Of a DNA stretch of 64,000 nt, positions 10,901 to 21,343 are shown one piece after another. Numbering within the stretch: position 1 is the stretch's first letter; each line of letters opens with the position of its first letter. Under the pieces are notes generated by a model, which had not been told where the DNA came from, searched no databases, and saw nothing but the letters and a program-made list of their open reading frames with translations. The stretch is from Kitagawia praeruptora (lineage: Eukaryota > Streptophyta > Magnoliopsida > Apiales > Apiaceae). The position numbers and the translations under genes were made by a program. The stretch is from assembly GCA_037693485.1 (NCBI GenBank), contig CM075345.1:83768001-83832000 (forward strand), in the 5' to 3' direction.

Positions 10901-13900
10901 GGTTTAGGTTATTGTCTAATCCTATATATACCCATCTCATGTAATGTTTAAGGGAGAATGGATGATATAAACTTTTGTTTTGAGATAAACTATGATTAGT
11001 TTTTCTTTCCACTAAGCTTCAATTACTGGATTGTTTTGAAGGTTAGATTCAAATTACTTAGTTTCTGGATTGATCTAAGGAATTTGAGATTCAAAGTTCA
11101 CGTTTCTGGATTGATCGTGTTCTTTTGAAATATCCTTTTCTTTTTGTTTTCTTTATTTGTGTTGAAATATCCTTTTCTTTTTGTTTTCTTTATTTGTGGA
11201 GCGATCCACATCATATCATCCATTATCTCCCTTAAACATTACATGAGATGGGTATATATAGGATTAGACAATAACCTAAACCCAACAGGAATCCAAGAGA
11301 AATCCAATACCAGCTTGAAGATTAGCTAATATCTGAATCCATCCAGGAAACGCATTAGAAAACCCATTCCAAATAGAAAATACATAAAACCAAATCCAAA
11401 TAGGAAAATAAAACCCTAATTGCTTAAAACAAGAAAAACCCTTTCAAGTGAAAGGTAAAAACTTGCAAGCCAAAATCTACTTAATAATTATAGATAATAA
11501 TCAGCTTTTTGTCCAAGCTTCATTCATCTCACCTTGATTCCTTCTTGTCCAAGTAAGCTTCTTGACCAAACTCTTGCACAAATTCCAACTCGAATCTTTC
11601 TATGAATAATAATAATAAATATTTACCAATTAACATATCCATTCCCTGATCCTCATCAGCTGGTACTAGAGAAACTACAACAAAACAGTTTGGTGGTCAA
11701 CAGAAAGAAGTGCAAATTTGGTGAGGAGGCAGTGGCGTACTTGGGTCACGTAATCTCAGGCCAAGGGGTTGCAGTTGACATGGATAAAGTAAAGGCCATC
11801 CTTGAATGGCCGTGCCCACAGAATTTGAAGGAATTGAGGGGGTTTCTAGGCCTTACTTGCTACTTTAGAAAATATGTGAGGCACTATGCTCAAATAGCTC
11901 AGCTCTTAACAGATCAACTCCGAAAAGATTCATTTGGGTGGACAACGGGGGCCACGATAGCCTTTGAGGAATTAAAACAAGCCATGGTTCAACCACTTGT
12001 CTTAGCTATGCCGGATTTTAACAAACCTTTGTGGAGACAGATGCTTCCGGATTTGGAGTAGGGGTGGTGTTGATGCAAGAAGATCGCCCTTAAAAGATCA
12101 ACTCCGAAAAGATTCATTTGGGTGGACAATGGGGGCCACAACAGCCTTTGAGGAATTAAAACAAGCCATGGTTCAACCACTTGTCTTAGCTATGCCGGAT
12201 TTTAACAAACCTTTGTGGAGACGGATGCTTCCGGATTTGGAGTAGGGGTGGTGTTGATGCAAGACGGTCGTCCCATAGCATTTTTCAGTAAATTGCTAGG
12301 CCCTCGAGCACAACAAAAATCAGTGTACGAGAAAGAACTCATGGCGATATGTTTGGCGGTTCAGAAATGGCGGTTTTATTTGTTGGGTTGACACTTTATA
12401 ATTAGAACAGATCAACAGAGGTTACGCCACATTACTCAGCAACGAGAGATTGGGTCCGATTACCAGAAATAGGTGAGCAAACTCCTGGGTTACTCCTTCA
12501 ACATACAGTACAAGACTGGCAGCTCGAACCGGGTAGTAGATGCCCTGTCCAGAAAATCCGTTGGAGAAGTTGAATTGGGTTCCATGATCTCACAAATGAA
12601 CTTTGATTGGTCCACATTAGATACTGAAGTGCAGGGGGATTCACTGTTGCAACAAATAAAAGAGGATCTAGAGACAAGACAGAAGGCACATTTGGGTTTT
12701 TCTTTGCACGGGAACAACTTATTCTATAAGGGGCGTTATGTGATTCCAAGATCGTCTTCCTTCATTCCCACCCTCTTGAACTTGTATCACAACTCTCCAG
12801 TGGGAGGTCATGGTGGGGATGTTAAAGCCTATCTTAGGCTGGCTGCGGAATGGTTTTGGATGGGGATGCGGAAGGATGTCAAAACTTATGTGCAACAATG
12901 TGCAATTTGCCAACAAAACAAGACTTCTCAACAGTCTCCAGCTGGTTTATTACAGCCCCTGCCCCTACCCACGCAAGTTTGGGATGATATTTCGATGGAT
13001 TTCATCGAGGGACTGCCATTATCACGTGGGGTTGACACAGTCCTAGTAGTTGTGGATCGACCGTCTAAATTTGCACACTTTGTCCCACTACGTCACCCAT
13101 TTCTGCTCTCACTGTAGCTGCAGCCTTCCTCAAGGAAATAGTCCGTTTACATGGGTTCCTTCGTCCATCATTTTAGATCGTGACCGAATTTTCCTTAGTA
13201 CTTTCTGGAAAGAATTGTTCAAGTTTCAGGATACCGACCTCAAAAGGAGTACTTCGTACCATCCGCAAACGGATGGCCAAAGTGAAATTGTCAATAAAAC
13301 CATGGAAACATACCTGCGTTGCTTTGCTGGGGCTCAGCCGAAATCTTGGTCGAAGTGGCTGTATTGGGCTGAGTATTCTTACAACACGGCTACCCATCTA
13401 TCCACTAAATTTACACCCTTTAAAATTTTATATGGGCGTGATCCACCACTAGTCCGTAGACTAGCTGACTAGGAAAAGGGCAGTCCCCTGTTGACAACGT
13501 TGAGGTTTTACTACATGAATGAGATGCCATACTGGACGAGCTGCACATGTATTTGTTGAAAGCCCAATAGCGAATGAAAATCAATGCTGACTGTAAACGA
13601 CGAGATGAGGTGTTTAAGGTGGGGGAATTGGTGTACATCAAGTTACAACCTTATCGTCAACGTTCACTTGCTAAGCGTCCTTATGAGAAACTGGCAGCTA
13701 GGTATTATGGGCCCTTTGAGGTGCTGAAACCGATTGGGCAAGTTGCTTATAAGTTGAAACTACCAGATTCTAGCAAAATACATCCGGTGTTCCATATCTC
13801 ACAACTCAAACGGGCCATTGGGCCTCTGCAAGGCACACCTACTCTTCCCTCGCAACTGAATGCGGAGTTGGAAATGGTAGAACCTGAAAGCTTATTGGAC

Positions 13901-16534
13901 GTTCGTATGGAAAAGACTGGGTCAGTTGGAAGTCTTGATAAAGTGGACAGGTTTGCCATTGTTTGAAGCGACTTGGGAGGATGTTGTTTCGCTGCAAGCT
14001 CGTTTTCCATCATTCCACCTGAGGACAAGGTGAAACTTTGGGGGAGGGCAATGTGATACATGGCAGTAGGCCATAGAAACTAATAACATATGCTAGAAGA
14101 AAACAGAAGGGTAGAAAAGTCAATTCGCAGGAGGAAGGGCAAAAGGACTAAAGGAAATTGTTAACGGCAAAAAGGGGAATTGTTCTGAAGAGGGGGTCAT
14201 AAGGGAATTGGGGGAAAGGAATTAGGGTTATGTCGAGTTTTATGTTTTTGTATTATTGAATTGGGAGAGAGCTGACCTCTCGAAAGTCAGTGTTTATCCG
14301 TATTTTATGAATGAATTTGCTGTTCTTGTTTCTTTAATCGTGTGAGATCGAGATCTATTATATTGTATTTTTGAAACCAGACTTCAATTCATTACACAAA
14401 CCTTTTCCTTTATGTGTGACTATTAGTCTATTACTTTACCATTGACTTTGAAAGAGAATCAATTATAGTTTTTCTACTGACTGTTACATGCTTATAATCT
14501 TATCATGGTTGTCACGTCGGTAAGTCGAGTCGAGTCGACCGGGGTGCCCGGCAAGTCGAGTCGTGACTAGTCGAGACTAGTCGTAGACTAGTCGACACTA
14601 GTCGACATAATATAAAATTAATATATATATATATATATATTATACTTAATGTATATAATTTTTAATATATGCATACAGAAAAAAATTTAAAAAAAAGATA
14701 TCCAAAATACTTAAATTTTCAGAATGCTATTTACTTTTACATTTACATTTACTTTACTTTAGCCCTTTACTTTACTTTTACTTTACAGTTTACATTTACT
14801 TTACTTTACATTTTCATTTACTACAACTGCACCAACTTTACTTCTACATTTTTCGAGGCCCATATACTAACACCACCCTCCCCTTCAACTGCTTCTTCTT
14901 CATTTCTAAAGTTGCTGCTTCTTCTTCCTTTTCTGCAACATATATACATACACCTGCTAAAAATATATACATACACGCTTACATACATACATAACCCATC
15001 ATCTATCAAACATATAATACAGATATAATACAACCCATCATTCATTTTCTTCATATCTTCTCTTTTTAAAGCTGCCGGAAAAAAAGACGGAGGGATTAGG
15101 CCACTTAAATAGAATCTGGGTCGGGTTTTTTGCACCAGTCGGGCTATTGGGTTGCCTAGTCGACCCGACTAGTCGACCCAGTCGACAAGTCGATCACCAG
15201 TCGCCCGAAAGACCAACAAAAACCAAGTCGAGCTCACCAGTCGACCATTACAAAACGACTTCTCGACTAGTCGTCGACTAGTCGCGACTAATCGAGCGAC
15301 GTGACAACAATGAATCTTATAGCATATGATGAGGTTTGGGGCTTTGGCCCTATTTAGCATAGTACAAGTCATTAAGAGCTTTTTGCCAAAATAGCATAAT
15401 TTCTGCAACTTTCCCACTCTAACAGATCAGTAACACATCTAAAAAGCTGTTGTGTTATCCCTTAACTTTTTTTGAAAATTCTGCAGCTTTAATGCATCAC
15501 ATTCATGTGTTTCTTTCAATTCAACAGCTATAATGTTACTTAAAGTATAAAAAGGTTTTAAAGAGCATAACGTATTGGGGCGATTGGTTAATGGGATGTC
15601 AGCCCGGTTGATGGGAATTGGAATGTTAATCCCACGTGTTAGTGTTTAGATGTGGTTATTAATGTGTTGGGATGACAATTTTATTCCCATTAGTTAGGTA
15701 ACTTATTCATTATTTACCCCATGGGATTCCGAAGCATTCCTATTTCCCACCTCTTCATTATCGTTTTAGTCAGCAACGTCCAATCCAAGAACCATGACTA
15801 CATCCGTGTCCGCGGTATTCACAATGAAAATAAAATCAATTCGCAGAATTACAGGGACCAGGTCACAAAAAATCTAGCTTCACTGGTTTAAAGAAATTGA
15901 GAACCCGCTTTAGATCAGGAAAGAGTATCTCTATACTGGAATAGGAATTTGATTAGGGGATTTTGTTGTCACCACTCATTTGCCAAGCCTTCCATTGTCA
16001 TTGACAAGAGGGCGAGAATAAAGTGGCAGCAGCAAAAGATAGGTTATTTGCAACCCCTAGGCCCAAGAGGTGTGCAAAGCATTTCTTACCGTCTATACCA
16101 TATTGTATATTTTTATATATGCATATATTGATACTGCAATTGTCAGAAATCAGTACTAATTTTATTCGGCGAGACGTTTATGCTTCTTTATCTGACTTTT
16201 CTAACAGATTGCATATTTTTAGTATAAACCAAGAAAATTGGGACTATTGCGTAGTGATTCTTTACGCTTTAATGTATTAGGTAATTTAGAGTGCAGTGTC
16301 CGTGACGACGGAAGGGTGAAAATAGAAGGCATGGTCACAGGAACCAGTCTTCAAGAAGCCCATGTCTTGTATGAAGTGAAAATGCAGGAATTTCCCCCAC
16401 CTGGACGTTTCTCCATTTCCTTCAATTTGCCTGGACCTGTTGATCCCAGGTTAATTTCAATGAGGTATAAAAATGGTATCCTCGATGCTACCGTGATGAA
16501 ATTTAGAATACCATATTTTCCAAACAACCACTAA
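7975..16534 (+). CDS. IDM2/IDM3-like alpha-crystallin (HSP20-like) protein, 3' exons
   Basis: Two exons are recognisable. Exon 7975-8164 follows acceptor 'aaacag' and ends before donor GTAAGT. Exon 16281-16534 follows 'tgtattag' and ends in TAA. Joined, they give 444 nt in one frame (147 codons plus stop). The seam codon AGT is split a|gt. The protein shows the alpha-crystallin-type fold of the IDM family: 'SLGKVDIGASEKAYSFQVAL', then 'DDGRVKIEG', then 'PPPGRFSISFNLPGPVDP' and 'GILDATVMK'. Arabidopsis IDM2 and IDM3 act in the nucleus with IDM1, a histone acetyltransferase, and MBD7 to prevent gene silencing. That role is inferred from family only. N-terminal exons were not found. A start at ATG 7960 is the alternative to splicing at 7975. 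The 8116-bp intron holds the gypsy element at 8366-14396 and a MITE at 14504-15312. Confidence 0.72.
8366..8712 (+). repeat. 5' LTR of the Reina-like element
   Basis: It begins tgtgatacatgg directly after TSD caaac and ends cttcaattcataaca. It matches 14052-14396 with about 4% difference and one 5-bp indel. Confidence 0.9.
8716..8727 (+). promoter_or_regulatory. Primer binding site, initiator tRNA-Met
   Basis: tggtattagagc lies 3 nt after the 5' LTR. The standard plant tRNA-iMet complement is tggtatcagagc, so there is one mismatch. Confidence 0.85.
8736..10308 (+). pseudogene. Reina-like gag and first half of reverse transcriptase (broken)
   Basis: The gag starts at ATG 8736 with a coiled-coil-like region (VEELEDVVGNMEAKITDLV). 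The Retrotrans_gag region follows in frame from 9099 ('FDGSDPDDWVLRVERYF', 'ALRWYQW', 'LRQFRP'), with a TAA at 9324-9326. After 'LGLRIEERNQ' the frame jumps to the RT finger/palm ('YPQAQKDEIERLIQEML', 'LDLKSGYHQI', 'FLVMPFGLMNAP', 'FFDDILVYS'). The zinc knuckle, protease and RT start are missing, which points to an internal deletion. The catalytic pair appears as FFDD where FIDD or YIDD is usual. A solo LTR interrupts the RT at 10309. Confidence 0.85.
10309..11658 (-). repeat. Solo LTR 1, inserted in the RT of the Reina-like element
   Basis: On the plus strand it runs from tgatgtggatcactcc to ccctgatcctcatca. A 5-bp TSD gctgg flanks it (10304-10308 and 11659-11663). Removing it and one TSD rejoins the RT frame as Gln-Leu-Val-Leu-Glu. 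Its own length is 656 bp (10309-10524 plus 11219-11658). The remainder is solo LTR 2. No internal retrotransposon sequence remains, so it arose by LTR-LTR recombination. Confidence 0.88.
10525..11213 (+). repeat. Solo LTR 2 of the same family, nested in solo LTR 1 in opposite orientation
   Basis: It runs tgatgaggatcaggg to gcgatccacatca, with TSD tatca at 10520-10524 and 11214-11218. It is the reverse complement of solo LTR 1 apart from point changes and a roughly 37-bp tandem duplication (about 11125-11198, 'gaaatatccttttc' phrase twice). A likely promoter TATA (cctatatatacccatc) is at about 10920-10935. Together the two LTRs make an A-B-A'-B' inverted structure. Confidence 0.88.
11664..12472 (+). 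pseudogene. Reina-like RT thumb and RNase H remnant
   Basis: It continues the RT after solo LTR 1: 'VNRKKCKFGEEAVAYLGHVI', 'ILEWPCPQNLKELRGFLGL', then the RNase H start ('SKLLGPRAQQKSVYEKELMA'). A 184-bp tandem duplication (11911-12278), a TAG in the RNase H start and later stops near 12388 and 12470 destroy the frame. Confidence 0.8.
11911..12278 (+). repeat. 184-bp tandem duplication inside the RNase H region
   Basis: Two copies begin agatcaactccgaaaagatt at 11911 and 12095. They differ at a few positions, so the duplication is not very recent. Confidence 0.88.
12473..13972 (+). pseudogene. Reina-like integrase remnant
   Basis: After the RNase H end ('YKTGSSNRVVDALSRK') come the integrase zinc-binding motif (His pair in 'YHNSPVGGHGG', Cys pair in 'CAICQQN'), the catalytic core with 'ISMDFIEGLP', a second Asp in 'ILDRDRIF' and the Glu in 'HPQTDGQSEIVNKTMETY', then the C-terminal domain 'YKLKLPDSSKIHPVFHISQL'. 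At least one frameshift (about 13118) and stops near 13471 and 13568 break it. No clear chromodomain is seen after 13900. Confidence 0.82.
14052..14396 (+). repeat. 3' LTR of the Reina-like element
   Basis: It starts tgtgatacatgg after a purine-rich tract and ends attaca. TSD caaac follows directly at 14397. Confidence 0.9.
14504..15312. mobile_element. 809-bp hAT-type non-autonomous element
   Basis: The ends are catggttgtcacgtcg and the inverted cgacgtgacaacaatg, 16 bp with one mismatch. The 8-bp TSD aatcttat is at 14496-14503 and 15313-15320. Both arms are dense arrays of 'gactagtcg' and 'gtcgagtcg'. The centre is AT-rich with 'tttactttac' repeats. It has no transposase ORF. It lies in the IDM-like intron. 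Confidence 0.85.
15321..16280 (+). other. Remaining intron of the IDM-like gene
   Basis: No gene or clearly bounded repeat is seen. The stretch 15570-15760, with 'atgggatgtcagcccgg' and 'cccatgggattccg', has mirrored phrases that could be an old MITE, but no TSD was found. The intron ends tgtattag at 16280. Confidence 0.4.
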
Positions 16535-16996
16535 TATCCATCTCAATGTACTGAGCAAACTTGCTTAGGATCTTGCAAATAGACTGAGATTTTCATTTCT
16601 GGATTTTTTTTCCCTTTTTTCATTTTAGTTTTCTTACTAAATTCAGTAATTGCAATGTTGATTCACTTTGGTCCCCATCGTATTGTTTCAATGAGTAATT
16701 GTCAGATGTAGTTTTGATAATTCTGTTTCTTATGTGAAAATATTATCATGGTTTTAACTAATCAGATTTATATCTTTATCTAATCAGATACTCATTGAAC
16801 CAAAATTTGTGTTGGAGCAAATTACACAATGTCTTTTAGATGATGATATTAATCAATTACTTTTCATATAAAATTTCAATTTTGATTACACACTTCATGG
16901 TACAAAAGTGAAAGCAAAAGTAGATGTAAGAAGCAGAAAGATAAGCAGCGCAGAAAAAAAAATAGTATCAACACATAACAGCTACTGAACTCAATG

Positions 16997-18588
16997 TCAC
17001 TTAATTTTTGTAGGAAAAGATCCCAATCTGTATATTCCACAAATGCCTTCAGGCTTGCCGATATTTCTCCTCATTCGAATGTAGCCTTTTTCTCCCCACT
17101 TTGATCCCCATGAGTTCTTAACAATGATGTAGTCCAAATCCTTTGCTGTTCCATATCCAACTGCAGTCACTCCATGGTCAAGCCGAAATCCACAAAACCC
17201 ATCAAAAACACCCTACAAGAAACAAACAATCATTAGTTGACCTCCGAGTTTCCAAGGTAATTAGTTAACAACTGGCTACTTCAGTATGTAAGTGTAATGC
17301 ATATAATTAAGTACGTACGTAGATATATAGTTTATGAACATAAATGCTTCCATGTAGGTAGATTATATGTAGACTGTATGCATATATGCTTCCATATGTA
17401 TCAGATCTCAGGAGGCTTACACCACTATAAAATTGGAAATCACGTCCAGAAGCGGAGATAGCCACACTTATGGGCTGGTGTGCAAGTGCCTTCAACATGC
17501 TCTCCTCGTTGTTCTTTGGTATGTTATGGTACCCGTTAATAGTTACTACCTCAGTTTCATCCTGAAACATGTATATGAAAGAGTGAAATGTATGAACAAG
17601 TATAATTACAACCATATGAGTTTGGATAAGATCAGCTTAATCAGCTATAACAAAATTTATGATTTAGGAGGTGTTGACTCATTACTACGAGTAGTATAAA
17701 CTATTTACCTTCTTCTCATCACAAGTGCCTTCTTTCATGATATAAGGGTAGTCTTCCTCTTTATGAAGCCCAGCATGAGTCATTATGTAGGTGAATGCAT
17801 GTTCCATGAGGCCTCCATGGCAACCATTGTCGAAGGAGGTATCACAGTCAACTAGTTCTTGCTCAGATAACGATGTTAAATTTCCAGTCACAATTTGGTT
17901 TATTCCCTCGACAGCAGCCACTGTTGAGAATGCCCAACAACTTCCTGCACATACACATATATTCAGTGTTCATAAATGTGATTGCATTACTCCATTCATT
18001 GTTGTAACTTGTAATTGTATCAAATTTTCTTGGACTGTCGTCATACTTCGATTCATCACTGTAAAAAAAAAAAAAGATTTGTGACATTGGTGCATAAGTT
18101 TGGTCTATATACTTACCACATGAACCTTGGTTCTTGACATTAGTGACAGCTCCTTTCTTTCTCCAGTCCACAGACTTGGGCAAATTCACAGCATCCTTGT
18201 AAATGAAATCTTCAGGACTTGAGTACTCTTGCCTCTTAGAGAAGTCAACATTGAGGCCCAAATACCTGTTTCTGAACTCCTCATGGCTTAAATCAGAGAA
18301 CTCGTTCAATCCAAGCCAGTAGTTGCTAATTTTCTTGTTTGTTTCGTCAATGTGCATCAGGTTGTCCTTAAAAATCTCATATCTATGCAACTTCTCTTCA
18401 ATACTCTCGTAATTCTTGCCATGCTCTGCACCCCATGATTCAAATAGATTATTCAGTTTAAGATTGCATTTCAAATCATCCGGGGAATAACCCAGAATCG
18501 AGAAGTCACGAGCTAATGTGTCATAGGCAAAATTTGCCCAGAAAAAACACAGAATAATTAAAGTCAGTGGTGATGAAAAGAGTGTCAT
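16997..18588 (-). CDS. XCP: Xylem cysteine peptidase (XCP1/XCP2-like), papain family C1A
   Basis: Four exons on the minus strand are 18588-18117, 17944-17709, 17561-17421 and 17212-16997, all with GT/AG introns. They total 1065 nt, 354 aa plus TGA; Arabidopsis XCPs are about 355 aa. Residues 1-25 form a hydrophobic signal peptide. The ERFNIN motif of the I29 propeptide spans about E65-N84, and the mature enzyme starts near 'LPKSVDWRK' (136). The catalytic set is complete: Q154, C160 (GSCWAF, split by intron 1), H296 (LDHG) and N316 (VKNSWG). The family is vacuolar and takes part in autolysis of tracheary elements, so that role is inferred. Family hallmarks include 'VTGNLTSLSEQELVDCDT' and 'ISVAISASGRDFQFYSGG'. 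An oddity is 'GCHGG' where family members have GCNGG. The frame is intact, so the gene is probably functional. Confidence 0.93.
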
Positions 18589-18664
18589 TTCCCCCCTCGA
18601 TTAACTCAGTTATATATAAGAAGATAGACAGAGGAGGATGGAAGAAGATAGATCAGGGCAGGGG

Positions 18665-18672
18665 TTTATATA
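18665..18672 (-). promoter_or_regulatory. Candidate TATA box of the XCP-like gene
   Basis: On the minus strand it reads tatataaa, about 77 bp upstream of the ATG at 18588. This would give a 5' UTR of some 45-50 nt. A second TATA-like run at about 18611-18618 lies too near the ATG to be likely. Confidence 0.5.
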
Positions 18673-19161
18673 TGGTTTTGCACGACTTACTACATATTAC
18701 TGTCAAGTAAAGTTGTTGAAATGTATACAACTGAACAATAGAAGGCGTCAAGGTTGGTTTTCTTTTGGTAAAACTTTAGGAACAAGCATGTCTTCTTCTG
18801 ATTACAATACTGTAGGATTATATTTTAAATTGAAAGTTGATGTTGAAATGTATAACTCTTTCAGTCTCTACACGTTGAAGAGTGTAAGACTATGGCTGCC
18901 TACTCGTCGCTTATATCAACTGAGTTGAATTTGTAGAACGCTGAATGATTTATAAACTGTTGGTGAAATACTGGAATCCCAAGTTTCTTTCTCATAGTCT
19001 TATGTATTGTACTAAAGAAGATTTGTCATTTGTGGATTAAATTTGTTGGTGTAACCAGGCCAGAATTTTCCCATTTGAATGTACTTAATTTTTTTTAATC
19101 TTTAATTTCTTTTTTTATTCGCATCTTTATTTACTCGTATCTTGGTGGTAGCTAAGTGTTA

Positions 19162-19734
19162 CTCCCTCTGTCCTGGTGAATAATACTCCCTCTGTCTCTA
19201 ATTGTTTTTCTTGTTTAAAATGTCGGGACTGTTCATAACATGAGACAAATTACTAATTTACGTCTAATCTATAAGACCAAATATAGTCATGAGTGATCTT
19301 GTTGGATTCGTATTTATGAGTACTTTAATACAGTGAAGTTTTTATATTTAATACAAATACGAAATTCTAAATATTAGCGATCAAAAGTGTGCGTTGACAA
19401 ACGTGTCCAGTCAAAACAGGAAAAACATTAAGGGACGGAGGGAGTATACATTTGGTTTGGACACGGAGATCAAGAAAATGTATAAATAATGAGTAAAGTT
19501 GAATGAAAAGTGGGTAAAGTGGTGGGACCTATCAATATTAAATAATAAATTTGAGATAGTGGAGAAAAGTAGTAGGTGTAATAGTGTTTTATATTATAGA
19601 TTTGAGATAATGGAGGAAAGTTAGTGGGTGTAATAATGTGTTTTATTATTAAAACTTTACTATTTTTAGAATGTATAGAAATGATGGGACATCTCAAAAT
19701 AATAAGTGTATAGAAATGAATGAGATGGAGGGAG
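19162..19734. mobile_element. Stowaway-type MITE (outer)
   Basis: It begins ctccctctgtcctggtg and ends gagatggagggag, flanked by TA on both sides (19160-19161, 19735-19736). The ends and TA target fit Tc1/mariner-derived Stowaway MITEs. It is split by the inner copy at 19186-19444. Confidence 0.82.
19186..19444. mobile_element. Stowaway-type MITE (inner, nested)
   Basis: It runs ctccctctgtctctaattg to taagggacggagggag, with TA at 19184-19185 and 19445-19446. It sits only 24 bp inside the outer element. Confidence 0.85.
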
Positions 19735-19753
19735 TAACTCTTAAGCATGTGAA

Positions 19754-20541
19754 TAGGGATGGCAAAAAAAATCGATCCGATGGATACCCGATCCAATTCG
19801 ACCCGATTGGATCTTACCGAACCCGATTTTTTGGATTTGGATTTGGATTTGGATTTGATTTTTAAACTCGAAAGAGTTTGGATTTGGATTTGGATATTAG
19901 CTATATCCAACCCGATCCAAACCTGAAACCCGAAAACCCGATCCAAACCCGATCCAAACCCGAAACCCGAAAAAAACCCGATATATATACATATATAAAT
20001 TATAATATATATATATATATATATATAATAATTTATTCCTTAAAAATAAATACCCGTTACTTAGTTACACTAGGTAATTTTGTTCAGGCAATTTTGATAC
20101 ACATGCTGTGTTACTATGAAATTTCTTAGTTCAGGCAATTTTGATGCACATGCTGTGCTACTGCTAGTCTTCTAGTGTACACTCTGCCTATGTGGATATT
20201 TATTTGCAATTGTATTTTAATTTTTATGTCTTTAGATATTAATAGTGGTGTAACTTGGACTTATTTATTTTCATATCTATGAAATCTAGATATTTATTTG
20301 CTATTGTAATTTTAATTGTTATGAAATTTAGATTAAAAAAATATTACTACTTTTTTACAAAGAATTAAAATTTTCGGGTTTGGATAAAACCCGAACCCGA
20401 TCCAAACCCGGTGGATCGGGTTTGGATTTTGAATTTCCAAATCCATTTGGATTTGGATTGGATTTGGATTTGGATTAAGGATTTGGGTTTGGATTTGGAT
20501 ATCACAGATATCCAACCCGATCCAACCCGTTGCCATCCCTA
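19754..20541. mobile_element. 788-bp hAT-type non-autonomous element
   Basis: The ends are tagggatggcaa and ttgccatcccta, a perfect 12-bp inverted repeat. The 8-bp TSD catgtgaa is at 19746-19753 and 20542-20549. Each arm is a run of 'ggatttggattt' and 'acccgatccaaacccg' units. The middle is AT-rich with a duplicated 'caggcaattttgat' phrase. It has no coding capacity. Confidence 0.88.
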
Positions 20542-20671
20542 CATGTGAATGCATCACGAAATTATAGTTGATTTGTATGAACGCTTATATATCTTGCGTA
20601 AATAATATAATTTGAAATTAAAACTTCTGTTTTGGCAAATTCATATAATTGTATCTCTTAATATTAAGTTG

Positions 20672-21343
20672 CTTAATTGTACTTTGCACCCCTATACTTA
20701 GGTAAAAATTCATTTTGATGTCTACTATTCAAAAAATTGCAATTTACATCCCGATTATTTCAATCCGGCTACAGTTTGCACCCCTTTAACGATTTCAAGC
20801 TAATTTTGACCATGACCGTTAGTCAAAATGAGGGTATTTCGGTCATTATACTCTACAATAATTTTTAAAATTAAAATATTTCAATTACTTTTATATTTTT
20901 TAGATTTTTAGATTTACTAACATTTTATCTACAATTCACGGATTTTTTAAAATATAATTTATAATTCTTATTTTTATAAACATTTACATTACTAAATTCT
21001 CGTAAAATATTATTTAAATATAAACTACATTTGTTATAATTTTCAAAATATTATCCATAAAATAAATATCATAAATTTAAGATTTTGTGTTTTTTTTTCA
21101 ATTTTTTGGAAAAAAAAATCAATTTTTAAATTTTGTTTCTTACTTTTTTTTGAAAATAAATTGTTTAATATAATAATTAAATACTGAAATAACTAACGGA
21201 AACGGTCAAAATTAGCTTAAAATCGTTAAAGTGATGCAAACTTTAGCGGGATTGAAACAATCGGGATGCAAATTGCAATTGTTTGAATAGTAGGCACCAA
21301 AGTGAATTTTCGCCTAATTACAGGGGTCCAAAGTGCAATTAAG
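20672..21343. mobile_element. 672-bp MITE with long terminal inverted repeats
   Basis: The left end cttaattgtactttgcaccc pairs with the right end gggtccaaagtgcaattaag, and the complementarity continues inward for well over 100 bp ('attcaaaaaattgcaattt', 'cccgattatttcaatcc', 'ttaacgatttcaagcta'). Long TIRs suggest a Mutator-like origin. No convincing TSD was found. Confidence 0.7.

Larger units (their letters stand above)
8366..14396 (+). mobile_element. Defective Reina-like Ty3/gypsy retrotransposon in the IDM-like intron
   Basis: LTRs 8366-8712 and 14052-14396 begin TGTGATACATGGCAGT and end in TAACA/TTACA. A 5-bp TSD caaac flanks them (8361-8365 and 14397-14401). A primer binding site for initiator tRNA-Met follows the 5' LTR, and a purine tract (ttgggggagggcaa) precedes the 3' LTR. 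Order gag, RT, RNase H, integrase with a basic tail is Ty3/gypsy. The short LTRs, tRNA-Met site and compact size suggest the Reina group of chromoviruses. The LTRs differ at roughly 14 positions by eye (about 4%). The copy lacks the zinc-knuckle and protease segment, has stops and frameshifts, and is split by solo LTRs at 10309-11658. It lies in the same orientation as the host gene. Confidence 0.85.

Noticed and set aside
15560..15765. Possible MITE with mirrored 'atggga' phrases
   Set aside because: Inverted ends are imperfect and no target duplication was found.
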